Positions 8,778 to 19,301 are shown, counted from the stretch's first letter. The stretch: 64,000 bases of DNA from Sinimarinibacterium arenosum (GCF_005047655.1 NZ_SUKF01000003.1:496001-560000); one strand, 5' to 3'. The notes: generated from the sequence alone by a model not told the origin. Numbers and translations are program-made.

Positions 8778-10229
8778 CTATCGGTCCTGCGGCTTGCGTA
8801 GGCGTTGTTGCCAGAACGCGGCGTTGCGAATGCCCAGGGCATCGGGATCGAACACGGGGTCGATCCCCGCATTCTTTTGGCGTTCGTAATCTTTCAGTGC
8901 CAGCAACGCCGGGCGCTGCAGGATCAGGATCGCAACGATATTCAACCATGCCATCAGGCCAACGCCGACATCACCCAGCGCCCAGGCTGCGCCGGCACTG
9001 CGCACGGTGCCATAAGTGACCGTCGCCAGAATGCCGATGCGCAGGACCAGCACCATCCACGGGCGATGCACCGCGCGGTTGATGTAGCTGATGTTGGTTT
9101 CCGCCATGTAGTAATAGGCGACGATGGTGGTGAACGCGAAGAACAGCAACGCCAGCGCGACGAAGCCGGCGCCGTAGCCGGGCAATACGGATTCCACTGC
9201 GTTCTGGGCGAATCCCGGGCCGGGTTCGACGCCGGGCAGGGCTTCGACGATCATCGCGCCGCCTTTGCCAATGACGTTGTACATCCCGGTGGACAGGATC
9301 ATGAACGCGGTCGCCGAGCACACCAGCAAGGTGTCGACATAGACCGAAAATGCCTGCACATAGCCCTGCTTGGCCGGATGGGAAACTTCCGCCGCCGCGG
9401 CCGGGTGCGGGCCGGTACCCTGACCGGCTTCGTTCGAGTAGATGCCGCGCTTGACACCCCATTCGACCGCCAGACCCAGCACGGCGCCGAATGCCGCTTG
9501 GGTGCCGAACGCACTGCCGAAGATCAGGGCAACGACTCCCGGCAGCTTGTCGATGTTGAGGAACATGATCGTCAGGGCAACCAGGATGTAGGCCAGGGCC
9601 ATGAACGGCACCACGAACTGTGCAAAGTGTGCGATGCGATGGACGCCGCCGAAGATGATGATGCCCAGTCCCACCACAATGGCCGCTGCAGTGACGGCAG
9701 GTGGAATGCCCCAGGCCGTCGCCATGCCGGTGGCAATGCTGTTGGCCTGCACCCCGGGTAGCAGGAAGCCCGTCGCCAGCACCGTGGCCACGGCGAAAAT
9801 CCATGCGTACCACTTCTGACCCATGGCCTTTTCGATGTAATACGCGGGGCCGCCGCGATACTGGCCTTTGTCGTCGACTTCCTTGTAGATCTGCGCCAGC
9901 GTCGATTCAACATAGGCAGTGGACGCTCCGAGGAATGCCACCATCCACATCCAGAACACCGCTCCTGGACCTCCGAAGGCGATGGCGGTCGCGACGCCGG
10001 CAATGTTGCCGGTACCGACGCGGCCGGACAGCGACATCGCCAGGGCCTGGAATGCGGAGACACCCGCCTTGGATTCCTCGCCGCTGCGCATCAGGCGCAG
10101 CATCTCGGCGAAACCGCGCACCTGCATGAAGCGTGTTCGGATCGAAAAATACAGGCCTGCGCCGAGGCACAGTGCAATCAGCGGTTTGCTCCAGATCCAG
10201 TCGTTCAGCAGGCCGATAAAGGCATCCAC
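8778..10229 (-). CDS. Alanine/glycine:cation symporter (AGCS family)
   Basis: A 483-residue inner-membrane transporter with about 11 hydrophobic segments. AGCS hallmarks are visible: GLYFSIRTRFMQ near the N-terminus, ALAMSLSGRVGTGNIAGVA with the substrate/sodium-site glycines, and YSNEAGQGTGPHPAAAAEV in the middle. The family imports alanine or glycine with sodium or protons. The start is a GTG with GGGAG upstream. The gene is a single unit, convergent with the RcnB-like gene and divergent from dbpA. I looked for a glycine riboswitch in the 5' leader and saw none. Exact amino-acid preference is not predictable. Confidence 0.93.
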   Translation of the reverse strand: MDAFIGLLNDWIWSKPLIALCLGAGLYFSIRTRFMQVRGFAEMLRLMRSGEESKAGVSAFQALAMSLSGRVGTGNIAGVATAIAFGGPGAVFWMWMVAFLGASTAYVESTLAQIYKEVDDKGQYRGGPAYYIEKAMGQKWYAWIFAVATVLATGFLLPGVQANSIATGMATAWGIPPAVTAAAIVVGLGIIIFGGVHRIAHFAQFVVPFMALAYILVALTIMFLNIDKLPGVVALIFGSAFGTQAAFGAVLGLAVEWGVKRGIYSNEAGQGTGPHPAAAAEVSHPAKQGYVQAFSVYVDTLLVCSATAFMILSTGMYNVIGKGGAMIVEALPGVEPGPGFAQNAVESVLPGYGAGFVALALLFFAFTTIVAYYYMAETNISYINRAVHRPWMVLVLRIGILATVTYGTVRSAGAAWALGDVGVGLMAWLNIVAILILQRPALLALKDYERQKNAGIDPVFDPDALGIRNAAFWQQRLRKPQDR

Positions 10230-10473
10230 AGAGGTGTGCTCCCGTTAGTTTTGTCTTTGCGCGCTGAGCGCCCCCTGGCGCCGCGCTGAGGTGAATCCGG
10301 AGGCGATGTATAGCATGCATGCGGCGCATCGCCCGGATTGCCGCGGCCATTGCCATGCAATATTCGGGTCAGGCCGTGTTCGCCAGCACGCCGTTGGGCA
10401 GAATTTCCCCGAACCCCTCACAATTCGCATCCCTGCGCCGAACCCGGAGCGGGTTCAGCTCTCAGGTGATCGT

Positions 10474-11874
10474 GTGGAAGATAGTCCCAGCAGCGAGTTT
10501 TCGAGTCTGCCGTTGCATCCGGCCCTGCTGCAGGCCGTGGCATCTCTGAACTACGAACGAATGACCCCGATCCAGGCGCTGAGCCTGCCGCCGATGCTGG
10601 CGCAGCGCGACGTGATCGGTCAGGCGCGCACCGGCAGCGGCAAGACCGCAGCCTACGGACTGGGACTGCTGTCGCGCATTGATCCGGAGCTGAACAAGGT
10701 GCAGGCCCTGGTGTTGTGCCCGACGCGCGAGCTGGCAGACCAAATTGCCAAGGAGATCCGGCGCCTGGCGCGCTGCCTGCCGAACATCAAGCTGACCATT
10801 CTCAGCGGCGGCATCGACAAGCGCCCGCAGCTGGCCTCGCTGGAACATGATCCGCATATCGTCGTCGGCATGGCGGGGCGCGTACAGGAGCATCTGGCGC
10901 TGGGGACCCTGAAGCTGGATCACCTCAAGGTTCTGGTGCTGGACGAAGCCGATCGCATGCTGGACTCCGACTTCGAAGAGGCTACCCGTGAGATCGTGTT
11001 GCAGGCGCCGAAGACCCGGCAGACGCTTTTCTTCTCGGCCACATTCCCCGAAAGCGTGCGCGCGCTGAGCCACAAGCTGCAGAAGCAGCCGCTTGAAGTC
11101 ACGGTGGATACCGCCGCCGCCGCGCCCGAAGTGCAGCAGCATTTCTACAGCGTCGACCCGGAGCGCCGCCTCACTGCGCTGGCCCACCTGCTTAGTGTGC
11201 ATCGGCCGGAATCCGCGTTGGTGTTCTGCCACACCAAGCGCGATGCGCAGGATGTCGAACGTCAGCTGGCACAACGCGGTTTTTCGGTCCTCGGCCTGCA
11301 TGGCGATATCGAGCAACGCGAACGCGACGAAGTGCTGGAGCGCTTTGCCAACGGCAGTTGTCGTGTGCTGGTTGCCACCGACGTTGCAGCGCGCGGGCTG
11401 GATATCAAGACCCTGGCCGCCGTGATCAGCTACGAGCTGCCGTCCGATGCCGACGTGCATGTGCATCGCGTCGGCCGCACCGGGCGCGCTGGCAGCAGCG
11501 GCCTTGCGCTGCATTTGTGTTCGCCGCGGGAAGGTGAGCGACTGGCGGCGATCGAGCAACGGCTGGGGATTCAGATCAAGCTGCAGAAGCTGCCGATGAC
11601 GGCGCTGTCTCCCGATCGGCCGCTACCCGCAACGGTCGTGACCTTGTGCATCGATGGCGGTCGTCGCGACAAGCTGCGCCCCGGGGATGTGCTTGGTGCC
11701 CTGACCGGTGAAGCCGGACTGGTCAAGGAAGCGATCGGCAAGATCAATACCTACGACACGCGCACCTATGTCGCGATCGACAAGAAGCTCGCCAAGCGCG
11801 CGCTGCAGCGCCTGCGTGAAGGCAAGATCAAGGGCAAGAACTTCCGCGTGCGTCCGATCGGCTGGGACGGCTGA
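10474..11874 (+). CDS. dbpA: ATP-dependent RNA helicase DbpA
   Basis: DEAD-box helicase of about 466 residues, close to the 457 of E. coli DbpA, with the DbpA-type C-terminal RNA-binding domain (LCIDGGRRDKLRPGDVLGAL and GKIKGKNFRVRPI) that recognises hairpin 92 of 23S rRNA in 50S assembly. The Q motif, Walker A (ARTGSGKT), DEAD (LDEADRML) and SAT motifs are intact. Motif Ib, normally TPGR, reads MAGR at residues 133-136. The frame is open upstream to 10291; I chose the GTG at 10474 because it gives the usual length. A GAACCC/GGGTTC hairpin at 10440-10456 lies in the leader just upstream. Confidence 0.92.
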   Translation: MEDSPSSEFSSLPLHPALLQAVASLNYERMTPIQALSLPPMLAQRDVIGQARTGSGKTAAYGLGLLSRIDPELNKVQALVLCPTRELADQIAKEIRRLARCLPNIKLTILSGGIDKRPQLASLEHDPHIVVGMAGRVQEHLALGTLKLDHLKVLVLDEADRMLDSDFEEATREIVLQAPKTRQTLFFSATFPESVRALSHKLQKQPLEVTVDTAAAAPEVQQHFYSVDPERRLTALAHLLSVHRPESALVFCHTKRDAQDVERQLAQRGFSVLGLHGDIEQRERDEVLERFANGSCRVLVATDVAARGLDIKTLAAVISYELPSDADVHVHRVGRTGRAGSSGLALHLCSPREGERLAAIEQRLGIQIKLQKLPMTALSPDRPLPATVVTLCIDGGRRDKLRPGDVLGALTGEAGLVKEAIGKINTYDTRTYVAIDKKLAKRALQRLREGKIKGKNFRVRPIGWDG

Positions 11875-11906
11875 CGCCCAACGCAGCCGTCCGCGGGCAG
11901 CGGACT

Positions 11907-12446
11907 CTAGCCGGCGCGATCTTCAGTGATTGCCGTCGACATCGAGTGACCGTCGATATCCAGATACAACTGGCGCTCGGTCACGGACACGGCAAGCTTG
12001 GAGCGCCGCTGCAGGCGTTTCGCAGCCTCACTGAGAAACCCGCGATCGAAGCTGTAGACCGGCACTTCGGCGGCGCGATGGATCTTGCGCCCGGCGTACT
12101 GCGCCAGCAGCTGCGCGGGATCGCGATGCGTATACACCGCCGCGCGTCCGGCCAGTTTGCTGCCGCGGTGCACGCGGTCGGCGTCGGGGGCCCCGACTTC
12201 AATCCATGCGGTCACACTGCCAGTGAGATCGCGGACCCAGACGGCAGGCTGGTCAACGGCAGCAACGCCTTCGGTCAGCGCGATGCCTTCTTCGAATTCG
12301 AGGCAGTAGGCCAACACGCGGGTCAGCATGAATTCAGCGGTTTCCGACGGTTGCTGCGCCACGCGCAGCTCGAAGTCGGCATAGACCGCGCGGTCCATGT
12401 CGGCAAGTTGGAGGGTAAAGGTGTACAGCGTTGCGGTCAGAGCCAT
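11907..12446 (-). CDS. yaeQ: YaeQ family protein
   Basis: A 179-residue protein matching YaeQ from start (MALTATLYTFTLQLADMDR) to end. The core contains RVLAYCLEFEEGIALTEG and WIEVGAPDADRVHRGSK, which belong to the PD-(D/E)XK nuclease-like fold of the family; the E of WIEVG and following acidic residues fit that active-site pattern. YaeQ in E. coli and its homologues have been linked loosely to transcription antitermination, but no molecular activity is established. The gene faces dbpA tail to tail and diverges from the manganese riboswitch and transporter unit. Confidence 0.92.
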   Translation of the reverse strand: MALTATLYTFTLQLADMDRAVYADFELRVAQQPSETAEFMLTRVLAYCLEFEEGIALTEGVAAVDQPAVWVRDLTGSVTAWIEVGAPDADRVHRGSKLAGRAAVYTHRDPAQLLAQYAGRKIHRAAEVPVYSFDRGFLSEAAKRLQRRSKLAVSVTERQLYLDIDGHSMSTAITEDRAG

Positions 12447-12525
12447 GGCCGCGAGTATGCGGCATCCAAGCGTCGATCACGCCCGCATTGCTTCATTCAC
12501 GCCGATTCCCTATAGTCCGCGCGTC

Positions 12526-12642
12526 ATTGGGGAGTAGCCGCCTCCGACGGGTTCGCAGATCGACCCTGGAGAGGAGCCGACGTCAACAGACTTGGTCGCA
12601 AGACCATGGTGTCGGCAGCATCCGCCAGGCGAGACCTTTGAC
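12526..12642 (+). ncRNA. yybP-ykoY (manganese-sensing) riboswitch
   Basis: The leader of the GDT1-type transporter carries the class hallmarks: GGGGAGTAGCC at 12529-12539, a GCCGAC/GTCGGC stem (12576-12581 with 12611-12616) enclosing GTCAACAGAC, a GGTC-GCAA-GACC GNRA hairpin at 12594-12605, and GAGACCTTTG at 12631-12640. These sequences form the two loops that dock to bind Mn2+ in this riboswitch class. The gene downstream belongs to one of the families this riboswitch usually controls, which supports the call. The aptamer boundaries are approximate. Confidence 0.88.
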
Positions 12643-12658
12643 TTTTGTGTCCATTGCC

Positions 12659-12704
12659 AGGCCGGCGAGGGGCGTAAAAGTCATTGGATCCGACTCGCCG
12701 GCCT
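12659..12704 (+). promoter_or_regulatory. Expression-platform hairpin between riboswitch and start codon
   Basis: Perfect 11-base arms AGGCCGGCGAG (12659-12669) and CTCGCCGGCCT (12694-12704) form a stable hairpin 11 bases before the GTG start at 12716. No T tract follows, so it is more likely to control ribosome access than to terminate transcription. Switching against the aptamer is inferred. Confidence 0.6.
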
Positions 12705-12715
12705 CTGGATTTCAA

Positions 12716-13303
12716 GTGGAAGCATTCCTCACTTCATTGAGCATGGTTGCGGTTGCCGAAATCGGCGACAAGACGCAGCTGTTGTCGTTTGTCCTCGCGG
12801 CACGCTATCGCGGCCAGCACTGGGCCATCATCGCCGGCATTCTGCTCGCAACGATCGGCAACCACGCGCTTGCGGCGTTCTCCGGGGGCTGGCTTGCGGC
12901 GCAGATCAGTCCGGACATCCTGCGCTGGATTCTGGGCCTGAGCTTTCTCGCCTTCGCGGCCTGGGCACTGGTGCCGGATACGCTGGACGACGAGGAGACG
13001 GCGAAATTCCGCCGCGGTGCCTTCGTTACTACGCTGATTGCGTTCTTCTTCGCTGAGATGGGCGACAAGACCCAGCTGGCGACGATTGCGCTCGGTGCTC
13101 AATACACCAGCCTGCTGGCGGTCACGATGGGCACCACGCTGGGCATGATGGTCGCCAACGTGCCGGCGGTCCTGCTCGGCGAAAAGCTCGCGCAGCGCTT
13201 CACGCTGAACAAGATGCGCTTCGTTGCTGCCGCGCTGTTTGCTGCGTTCGGCCTGTTGATCCTGTTCAAGATCGATCTGGGACTGGGCATCGCGGGGCTG
13301 TGA
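12716..13303 (+). CDS. TMEM165/GDT1 (UPF0016) family cation transporter
   Basis: A 195-residue membrane protein with about six transmembrane segments and the two inverted-repeat signature motifs E-x-G-D-K-T: VAEIGDKTQ near residue 15 and FAEMGDKTQ near residue 120. Members export Mn2+ (bacterial MneA) or exchange Ca2+/Mn2+ for protons in eukaryotes. The conserved part begins right at the GTG at 12716; the frame is open upstream only through the riboswitch. The yybP-ykoY riboswitch directly upstream points to induction by high manganese and therefore to manganese efflux. Confidence 0.92.
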   Translation: MEAFLTSLSMVAVAEIGDKTQLLSFVLAARYRGQHWAIIAGILLATIGNHALAAFSGGWLAAQISPDILRWILGLSFLAFAAWALVPDTLDDEETAKFRRGAFVTTLIAFFFAEMGDKTQLATIALGAQYTSLLAVTMGTTLGMMVANVPAVLLGEKLAQRFTLNKMRFVAAALFAAFGLLILFKIDLGLGIAGL

Positions 13304-13369
13304 GATTCGCCGATACACTCCCGGGCGATGCGCTGAACCGCTGAGCAAAGAATCGAATCTGGGGGAGCC

Positions 13370-13411
13370 ATGAAAAAAACGCTGTGCGAATTCATCGGGG
13401 TACAGCGATGA
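13370..13411 (+). CDS. 13-codon leader ORF overlapping the GST-like gene start
   Basis: An ATG at 13370, preceded by GGGGGAG, opens a 13-residue peptide (MKKTLCEFIGVQR) whose TGA at 13409-13411 overlaps the ATG of the downstream GST-like gene in an ATGA. The ribosome-binding site is stronger than that of the downstream gene. Translation of the peptide probably delivers ribosomes to the next start. It may also be the remnant of an older gene start. No product is known. Confidence 0.5.
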   Translation: MKKTLCEFIGVQR

Positions 13412-14421
13412 GCGCCGAACCGTATCGGGTTTTTGGCGGCAACGCATCGCCGTATTCACGCAAGCTGCGGGCGATTCTGCGCTATCGACGCCTGCCGCAT
13501 GTCTGGGTCCTCGGCACCGCGGATTCAGTTCCGGAAATTGCCCAGGTGAAACCGCGTCTGATACCGGTACTGCGTCTGCCCGATACCGGCGAATATCGCG
13601 TCGACTCGACGCCGCTGGCGTATCTGCTGGAGCAGCGCCATCCGGACGCGCGTTCGATCATTCCTCCGGATCCTGCAGATGCCTTCATCTGCCATCTGAT
13701 CGAAGACTTTGCCGACGAATGGCTGACCAAGCTGATGTTCCACTTCCGCTGGATCGAGGACGAGACCGCGGCCTGGGCATCGCATTGGATCATCTGGGAC
13801 GCGATGCCGGCGCTCACCGGCGCGCAGCACGACCAGGCCGCGAAGTATTTTCACGATCGCCAGCGTAGTCGCATGGGCATGGTCGGCTGCACGCCAGACA
13901 ACGCGCCGGTGATCGAGTCCGGATACGCAATGCTGCTGGATGCGCTGGCCGGGCGCATCGGCGGCACACGCTTCCTGTTCGGTAGCCGGCCTTCGCTGGC
14001 CGACTTCGCGTTGTACGGCCAGCTGGCGCAGCTGACGATCGATCCGCTGCCGCTGCGCATCTGCCGCGAGCGCGCGCCGTCGGTGGAGGCGTGGGTCATC
14101 GGCCTGGACGATGGCGGCGGCATCGAAGGGCAGTGGAATGCTGACGACGCGGCGCCACTGCGCGAGGCTGTGCTGAGCATGATCGGCTCGGACTATCTAC
14201 CGTTTCTGCATGCCAATGCCGCTGCGGTCCGCGACGGCCGCGATCAGGTTCAACTGGAGATCCGCGGCCTGCGTTACACCCAGCCGCCGTTTGCCTACCA
14301 GACCGAGTGCTACGCGGAGATCCTGCGGCGCTGGACGGCGTTACCGCAGACCGCGCAGGACAAGCTGTCCGAAGTGCTGATGCGCAGCGGCTGTCTGGAG
14401 TATTTGCAGGGCATGGCCTGA
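13408..14421 (+). CDS. Long glutathione S-transferase-like protein
   Basis: A 337-residue GST-fold protein. The N-domain starts YRVFGGNASPYSRKLRAILRY, with a conserved Ser/Tyr region in place of a catalytic cysteine, then a helical domain with FLFGSRPSLADFALYGQLAQL and a C-terminal extension with DYLPFLHANAAAVRDGR. The extension and length match the GST-like protein at 6860-8038. The ATG at 13408 overlaps the stop of a 13-codon leader ORF; a GTG at 13384 in the same frame is less likely. Bacterial proteins of this type are annotated only as GST family; the substrate is unknown. Confidence 0.82.
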   Translation: MSAEPYRVFGGNASPYSRKLRAILRYRRLPHVWVLGTADSVPEIAQVKPRLIPVLRLPDTGEYRVDSTPLAYLLEQRHPDARSIIPPDPADAFICHLIEDFADEWLTKLMFHFRWIEDETAAWASHWIIWDAMPALTGAQHDQAAKYFHDRQRSRMGMVGCTPDNAPVIESGYAMLLDALAGRIGGTRFLFGSRPSLADFALYGQLAQLTIDPLPLRICRERAPSVEAWVIGLDDGGGIEGQWNADDAAPLREAVLSMIGSDYLPFLHANAAAVRDGRDQVQLEIRGLRYTQPPFAYQTECYAEILRRWTALPQTAQDKLSEVLMRSGCLEYLQGMA

Positions 14422-14443
14422 ATCGCGCTCGGCCTACGACAGC

Positions 14444-16333
<1,890 letters not shown>

Positions 16334-16461
16334 AGGGAAGGGCGCACGCGAGGGCGCACAGTGTAACGACGTCGCGCCACGTTGGCAGCGAGGAATTTCC
16401 CCGGCGCAGCAATTCCGTCAGGTGCGGTAGCATCCCGCCATCATGACCCTGGGGGCGCTGC

Positions 16462-17745
16462 GTGATCGGTGGGCTGGACATTGTTGCGATCATCGCCGTC
16501 GGTATGGGGCTGGTGTTCTGGCTGACCGACCGTTCAAGCCCCAGCAGTCGCGCCCTGGCCTTGTTTTTCGGACTGCTTGGCGCGGCCGTGGCCGCCAACG
16601 CCGAATTGATTCCGCTTCGTTTGACCTTGCCCTTGCCGTGGTGGGCGCCCGGAGTGGCGATCCTCGATACCGCCACCTTCATCGTCGGCTGCGAATGGGG
16701 CATGCGCGCGGCGCGGACGGTGAGCGATACGGCCGGCGGCATCTCGCGCATCCGCGTGATCCGCGCCGCACAGGCGCTGACCGCGCTGTATGCGCTGCTG
16801 GTGATCATGTACCCGGAATTGCGCTATCACGCTCTCGGCCTCGCGCTGCAGAACAGGACTGCGCCGCCCGCGCAATTCCTGATTTTCATCGTGCCCCCAG
16901 TACTGGCCGGACTGCTGGTCATGACTGGCGGCCTACTGCTGCTGCGACGTCGGCCGGATACAGCGGAACGGATCCGCATCGTTGCCGCGCTGGCGGCGAT
17001 GCCTCTGCTGGCCGGCTCGCTGGTTCTGCCGGAACGGTTCAGCGCGCTGGCCATGGCGCTGGGCGAGGTGGTGTTCCTGTATGGCGCGATCCGCTACTAC
17101 GTGGTCCAGGGTGCGCGCGCAAACTTCATGTCGCAATTTCTGTCGCCCCAGGTTGCCGAGCTGGTGCGGCAGCGCGGCCTGCGCCATGCGATGGCGCGCA
17201 AGCGCGTGGAAATCACCGTGGTGTGCTGCGACATCCGTAGATTTACTGCGTATGCGCAGCAGCACTCACCGGAACAGGTCATGCGCCTGCTGCGCGCGTT
17301 CTATGCGGCGGTCGGCGCAACCGCCAGGGAATTCGGCGGGACGGTCAAGGATTTTGCCGGTGACGGCGCCCTGATCCTGATCGGTGCCCCGGTGCATTAC
17401 GAGGACCGTGCACAACGCGCGCTCAATCTGGCGCGCCGGCTGCAGGCACGGGTGCGACCAGTCGTGCGCCGGCATTCGCCGGACTTGGGTCTCGGGGTCG
17501 GGGTCGCCAGCGGCAGTGTCGCCGTCGGAATTGTCGGCGAGGGTGACCGCTTCGAGTACATGGCGGTTGGGGCCGCGGTGAACCTTGCTTCAAGACTGTG
17601 CGACAAGGCCGGCGACGGCGAGATTCACGTTGATGAGGTGACCTTGGCTGAATGCGGCGAGCCGGTGCCGGCACGCCGTCGCCGCCGGACGGTCAAAGGC
17701 ATCGCCGAACCGGTGACCACCTACGTGATCGAGGCGGTCGATTGA
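16462..17745 (+). CDS. Membrane-anchored class III nucleotide cyclase-like protein with altered substrate residues
   Basis: A 427-residue protein: about six transmembrane helices up to residue 220, a short linker, then a class III cyclase domain (residues about 250-400). Metal-binding Asp257 (VVCCDIRRFT) and Asp301 (FAGDGAL) and the transition-state Asn374 and Arg378 (VNLASRL) are present. The two purine-recognition positions are not canonical: the DKF lysine site reads K296-D297-F298, and the Asp/Thr that reads adenine is Met367. The start is GTG after GGGGGCG. It may make an unusual cyclic nucleotide, have relaxed specificity, or be a sensor with low activity. Confidence 0.82.
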   Translation: MIGGLDIVAIIAVGMGLVFWLTDRSSPSSRALALFFGLLGAAVAANAELIPLRLTLPLPWWAPGVAILDTATFIVGCEWGMRAARTVSDTAGGISRIRVIRAAQALTALYALLVIMYPELRYHALGLALQNRTAPPAQFLIFIVPPVLAGLLVMTGGLLLLRRRPDTAERIRIVAALAAMPLLAGSLVLPERFSALAMALGEVVFLYGAIRYYVVQGARANFMSQFLSPQVAELVRQRGLRHAMARKRVEITVVCCDIRRFTAYAQQHSPEQVMRLLRAFYAAVGATAREFGGTVKDFAGDGALILIGAPVHYEDRAQRALNLARRLQARVRPVVRRHSPDLGLGVGVASGSVAVGIVGEGDRFEYMAVGAAVNLASRLCDKAGDGEIHVDEVTLAECGEPVPARRRRRTVKGIAEPVTTYVIEAVD

Positions 17746-17767
17746 GCGCCGCCCGCCGGTCCTGACC

Positions 17768-19210
17768 TCAGCACTTCATCGTCAGCGTCCGCTGCGTCCT
17801 GGCGTCGATGTAGCGAATCGTCGACTTCTTGAAGATCAGATCGACGAACAGCTCGCAGTAGTACTCATCCTTGCGCCAGCACATCGCGACGCTCTTGTCG
17901 TTGGAGTACTGCAGGGCGAAGCGGCCATCGAATGCCGGGTAGCTGCTGCGGAACTGCATCAGCTTGTGCAGGCGCTTGACCACCGGGAGCAGAACCGCGG
18001 CGTCGACTTCCTCGCGAGTATAGAAATGGCGGTTGATATCGCGCGCTTCGCCGGTCTGGTCCATCAGATCAGTGTCGTTGGTGCCGCACAGCCAGCCGAC
18101 GTAATAGACCTGCGGGATGCCCGGCGCGAAGAACTGGATCGCGCGCGCGGCGATATAGGCGTCGTCGTTCTGCTTGACCGCGTCGTAGAACGTGCAGGTC
18201 AGCTGGTAGATCGCCCCCACGCTGTGCACATTGGCCGCCGAACGTCGCAGGATCGGGTCGGCCGAACGCTGCGAGACGTTGTGGATCATGTCCTGGATCT
18301 TGTCCTGCGGCACGATGCCCTCAACGTCCGGGATGCAGATGCCGTCATGCGTGTCCAGCACGGTGATCTGGTTGCGTGGGCACATGCGCAGCCACTGCTT
18401 CAAGTAGGTACTGTCGGCGTCGAGTAGCGCGTGTAGCAGCAGCGGCGGCAGCGCAAAACCGTAAGGGCGCATGCCATGCAACGCGATCGCGTACTGATAG
18501 CTGGGGTGGTCGTGCACCTCCGGCAGCATCTCCGCACCGTTTTCGGCCGCGACGCCGTTGATCCAGCGCAGAATCTCGTAGACGTCCGGTTCGACCAGGA
18601 AGCAGCTGGTGCCGATCTTCTTGGTGGTGTAGCCGAAAGCATCGAGCCGGAACAGCTTGACCCCGCGGGCGGTGAGGAAGCGGATGTAGTCCTCCATCAA
18701 CGCGTAGGTCCGCGGCGAGTTGTAGTTCAGATCGATCTGGTGCTCGGTAAAGGTGCACCAGACCCGATCCTTGGTGCCGTCAGCGAAGGTTACTTCGCGA
18801 AACGGCTCCTTCTCCTTGCGGATATGGATCTTGGCCATGTCGTCCGGCGAGATTTCGCCGAGCTGGTCGACATGGACAAACAGTTCCGAATACTCCGAGC
18901 GATAGCCGTTCTGGATGAAGTCCTTGAACTCGACCGAATCGTCGGAAATGTGATTCAGCGTCAGGTCCAGGCACAGGTCGTACTTGGACGAAATGCGCTC
19001 GACGTCGGTCCAGTCACCGTAGACCGGATCGACTTCCTTGTGCGTCAGCGGCGAAAACCCGCCGTCGGCATTCGAGGGGTACAGCGGCAGGATGTGCAGT
19101 CCGCCGATGGCCGAGCCCAGATGCGCCTCGACGATTTCAAAAAGGTCGGAAAGGTTGCCCCCCAGGCGATTGGGGTAGGCAATGAGTTGGACCTGATTGC
19201 GTAGTGACAC
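17768..19210 (-). CDS. GH13_18 sucrose phosphorylase-like enzyme
   Basis: A 480-residue alpha-amylase-fold enzyme. It lines up along its length with Bifidobacterium adolescentis sucrose phosphorylase: nucleophile Asp190 (RLDAFGY), acid/base Glu231 (EVHDH) and third carboxylate Asp289 (LDTHDG) occupy the places of Asp192, Glu232 and Asp290. FALPPLLLHAL and PGIPQVYYVG are also shared. It would use phosphate to split an alpha-glucoside into glucose 1-phosphate. Sucrose, sucrose 6-phosphate or glucosylglycerol are all possible substrates in this subfamily. The GTG at 19210 has GAGG six bases upstream; a GTG at 19300 would start inside the neighbouring terminator. No sugar transporter or regulator is adjacent. 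Confidence 0.85.
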   Translation of the reverse strand: MSLRNQVQLIAYPNRLGGNLSDLFEIVEAHLGSAIGGLHILPLYPSNADGGFSPLTHKEVDPVYGDWTDVERISSKYDLCLDLTLNHISDDSVEFKDFIQNGYRSEYSELFVHVDQLGEISPDDMAKIHIRKEKEPFREVTFADGTKDRVWCTFTEHQIDLNYNSPRTYALMEDYIRFLTARGVKLFRLDAFGYTTKKIGTSCFLVEPDVYEILRWINGVAAENGAEMLPEVHDHPSYQYAIALHGMRPYGFALPPLLLHALLDADSTYLKQWLRMCPRNQITVLDTHDGICIPDVEGIVPQDKIQDMIHNVSQRSADPILRRSAANVHSVGAIYQLTCTFYDAVKQNDDAYIAARAIQFFAPGIPQVYYVGWLCGTNDTDLMDQTGEARDINRHFYTREEVDAAVLLPVVKRLHKLMQFRSSYPAFDGRFALQYSNDKSVAMCWRKDEYYCELFVDLIFKKSTIRYIDARTQRTLTMKC

Positions 19211-19301
19211 GGGCGCCTCGCTGGTTTTTTTGCCTTGTTCTGACAAACAGGATGCGAGATTCGCGCCGAATGTCCAGTCTCGCGCTCGTTTCACAAACAC
19301 A

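Noticed and set aside
10230-10473. Glycine riboswitch in the alanine symporter leader
   Set aside because: None of the conserved glycine-aptamer segments could be found on the minus strand.
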